64,000 bases of DNA from Actinacidiphila guanduensis (GTDB taxonomy: Bacteria > Actinomycetota > Actinomycetes > Streptomycetales > Streptomycetaceae). Positions within the stretch are counted from its first letter, which is position 1, and every line of letters begins with the position of its first letter. The notes beneath the pieces are model-generated. The model saw only the letters and a program-made list of their open reading frames with translations, was not told where the DNA came from and did not search any database. Both the position numbers and the translations under genes were made by a program. Positions 62,791-64,000 of the stretch are shown here, in pieces. Where the stretch lies: the NCBI RefSeq assembly GCF_900103985.1, contig NZ_FNIE01000007.1:310001-374000 (forward strand), in the 5' to 3' direction.

Positions 62791-63777
62791 ATGGCCAGGA
62801 AGACCGCTCCCGACGACCTGCTCGCCCCCGTCACCCTCGCCGTGGGCCAGGAGGACCTGCTGCTCGACCGCGCCGTGCGCGAGGTGGTGACCGCCGCCCG
62901 CGCCGCCGACGCGGACACCGACGTGCGCGAACTCGCCGCCGACGCGCTCCAGCCCGGCACCCTCGCCGAGGTGACCAGCCCCTCGCTCTTCGCCGAGCGC
63001 AAGGTCCTGGTGGTGCGCGGCGCGCAGGACCTGTCGGCCGACGCCGTCAAGGACGTCAAGGCGTACCTGGCGGCGCCCGTCGAGGAGGTGGTCCTGGTGC
63101 TCCTGCACGCCGGCGGCGCCAAGGGCAAGGCGCTGCTGGACGCGGCTCGCAAGGCGGGCGCCCGCGAGGTGGCCTGCCCGAAGATGACCAAACCCGCCGA
63201 CCGGCTGGCCTTCGTCCGCCAGGAGTTCCGCACCCTCGGCCGTTCCGCGACCCCAGAGGCGGCCCAGGCCCTGGTCGACGCCCTCGGCGGCGACCTGCGC
63301 GAACTGGCCAGCGCCTGCGCCCAGTTGACCGCCGACGTGGACGGCACCATCGACGTCGGCGTGGTCGCCCGCTACTACACCGGCCGCGCCGAGGCCACCG
63401 GCTTCGAGGTGGCCGACCTCGCCGTGACCGGGCGGGCCGCCGAGGCGCTGGAGCGGCTGCGCTGGGCGATCTCGGTCGGGCAGCCGCTGCCCGGCATCAC
63501 CTTCGCGCTCGCCTCCGGGGTGCGTGCCATCGGCAAGCTCGCCGCCGCCCCCCGCGGCGCCAACCCCGGCCAGCTCGCCCGCGACCTCGGCATGCCGCCG
63601 TGGAAGATCGACCGGGTCCGGCAGCAGATGCGCGGCTGGTCGCCCGACGGCGTCTCGGTCGCCCTGCGCGCGGTCGCCGAGGCCGACGCCGCGGTCAAGG
63701 GCGGCGGCGCCGACCCCGCCTACGCCCTGGAGAAGGCCGTGGTCGCCATCGCCCGCGCCGCCCGCACCCGCTCCTGA
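62791..63777 (+). CDS. holA: DNA polymerase III subunit delta
   Basis: The ATG at 62791 gives 328 residues beginning ARKTAPDDLLAPVTLAVGQEDLLLDRAV, the usual HolA start; the frame is open 90 bp further upstream. VTSPSLFAERKVLVVRGAQDL, a delta-type RFC1-like fold, AYLAAPVEEVVLVLLHAGGAKGKAL and the C-terminal KGGGADPAYALEKAVVAIARA follow the family pattern. The protein is part of the clamp loader that opens the beta clamp. It lies downstream of comEC, as in many bacteria, though separated by three genes here. Confidence 0.94.
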   Translation: MARKTAPDDLLAPVTLAVGQEDLLLDRAVREVVTAARAADADTDVRELAADALQPGTLAEVTSPSLFAERKVLVVRGAQDLSADAVKDVKAYLAAPVEEVVLVLLHAGGAKGKALLDAARKAGAREVACPKMTKPADRLAFVRQEFRTLGRSATPEAAQALVDALGGDLRELASACAQLTADVDGTIDVGVVARYYTGRAEATGFEVADLAVTGRAAEALERLRWAISVGQPLPGITFALASGVRAIGKLAAAPRGANPGQLARDLGMPPWKIDRVRQQMRGWSPDGVSVALRAVAEADAAVKGGGADPAYALEKAVVAIARAARTRS

Positions 63778-63829
63778 CCGGCGCCCATACGTTCCGGCAG
63801 GCAGGAACGGGCCGCCCGGCCCGCGGGCG

Positions 63830-64000
63830 TTACGACTTGAGCTTCGCCAGCGTCGCCCGGGTGGAGGACTTCACCCATGCTGTGGCGTCGCTCGACGACG
63901 GCGCCGAGTCCTCGTAGGAGAAGGAGTTCCAGGTCATCGAGTAGGTCACCCAGCCGTCGCGGACCGCCAGCGTCACCTCGTCGCTCCCGCTCGCGGTGAC
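63830..64000 (-). CDS. C-terminal part of an unidentified protein (runs off the window)
   Basis: The minus strand is open from the window edge to a TAA at 63830-63832, giving the last 56 residues: VTLAVRDGWVTYSMTWNSFSY, then ATAWVKSSTRATLAKLKS. Third positions are GC-rich as in genes. The fragment has no recognisable motif; the beta-rich start and Ser/Thr content fit an exported or lipoprotein domain, but this is a guess. Confidence 0.65.
   Translation of the reverse strand, partial: VTASGSDEVTLAVRDGWVTYSMTWNSFSYEDSAPSSSDATAWVKSSTRATLAKLKS

Overview
The window is high-GC actinobacterial DNA with short intergenic gaps, many GTG starts, 1-4 bp stop/start overlaps and no rolling codon bias change. 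Gene content and order (rne-rplU-rpmA-obg ... proB-proA ... nadD-rsfS ... leuS ... comEA-comEC ... holA) match the Streptomyces core chromosome, in the stretch I recall as roughly SCO2566-SCO2599 of S. coelicolor. The genus or family (Streptomyces or a close Streptomycetaceae relative) is inferred from synteny only; no database was consulted.

Layout. 1-5529: a very large secreted multidomain protein and a small polytopic membrane protein. 5530-13415: a DUF2344 protein, RNase E/G with long low-complexity arms, a repeat-rich gap, then L21, L27 and the Obg GTPase. 13598-28374: a cell-wall glycopolymer (teichoic-acid-like) locus: a cytidylyltransferase-reductase fusion, a CDP-polyol phosphotransferase, complete dTDP-rhamnose synthesis (rmlA, B, D on +, rmlC on -), a flippase-like protein, three family-2 glycosyltransferases, a DUF2304 protein and a large polytopic membrane protein. 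28726-31821: a secreted FG-GAP propeller protein and galE. 31921-35330: proline synthesis (proB, a conserved small protein, proA). 35456-42316: two related membrane proteins, an M48 protease, a 47-aa membrane protein, nadD, a divergent LCP-like protein, rsfS and a histidine phosphatase.

42408-47357: two tRNA-Ala(GGC) genes with the same ~380-bp sequence, 4,497 bp apart, bracket an accessory cassette (XRE regulator, MFS exporter, Old Yellow Enzyme). 47358-50395: a GPP34 protein and a secreted S53 peptidase. 50541-53665: leuS behind a leucine-rich leader peptide and a terminator hairpin, a good candidate for attenuation. 53798-64000: an anchored helical protein, DegV, ComEA/ComEC, an ArsR-type regulator with an MFS exporter, a small acidic protein, holA and the 3' end of an unidentified gene.

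How the genes work together. The dominant theme is construction of an extracellular glycopolymer: nucleotide-activated polyol (IspD-SDR fusion), its polymerisation (TagF/TarL family), rhamnose donor (RmlABCD), a possible lipid-linked sugar decoration route (DPM-like transferase + DUF2304 + polytopic membrane protein), export, and attachment to peptidoglycan (LCP-like protein, related by position to PdtA/SCO2578). Interleaved housekeeping genes cover translation, RNA decay, proline and NAD synthesis, and DNA uptake or replication. At least six starts sit 6-7 nt downstream of a TANNNT hexamer, suggesting leaderless transcripts.
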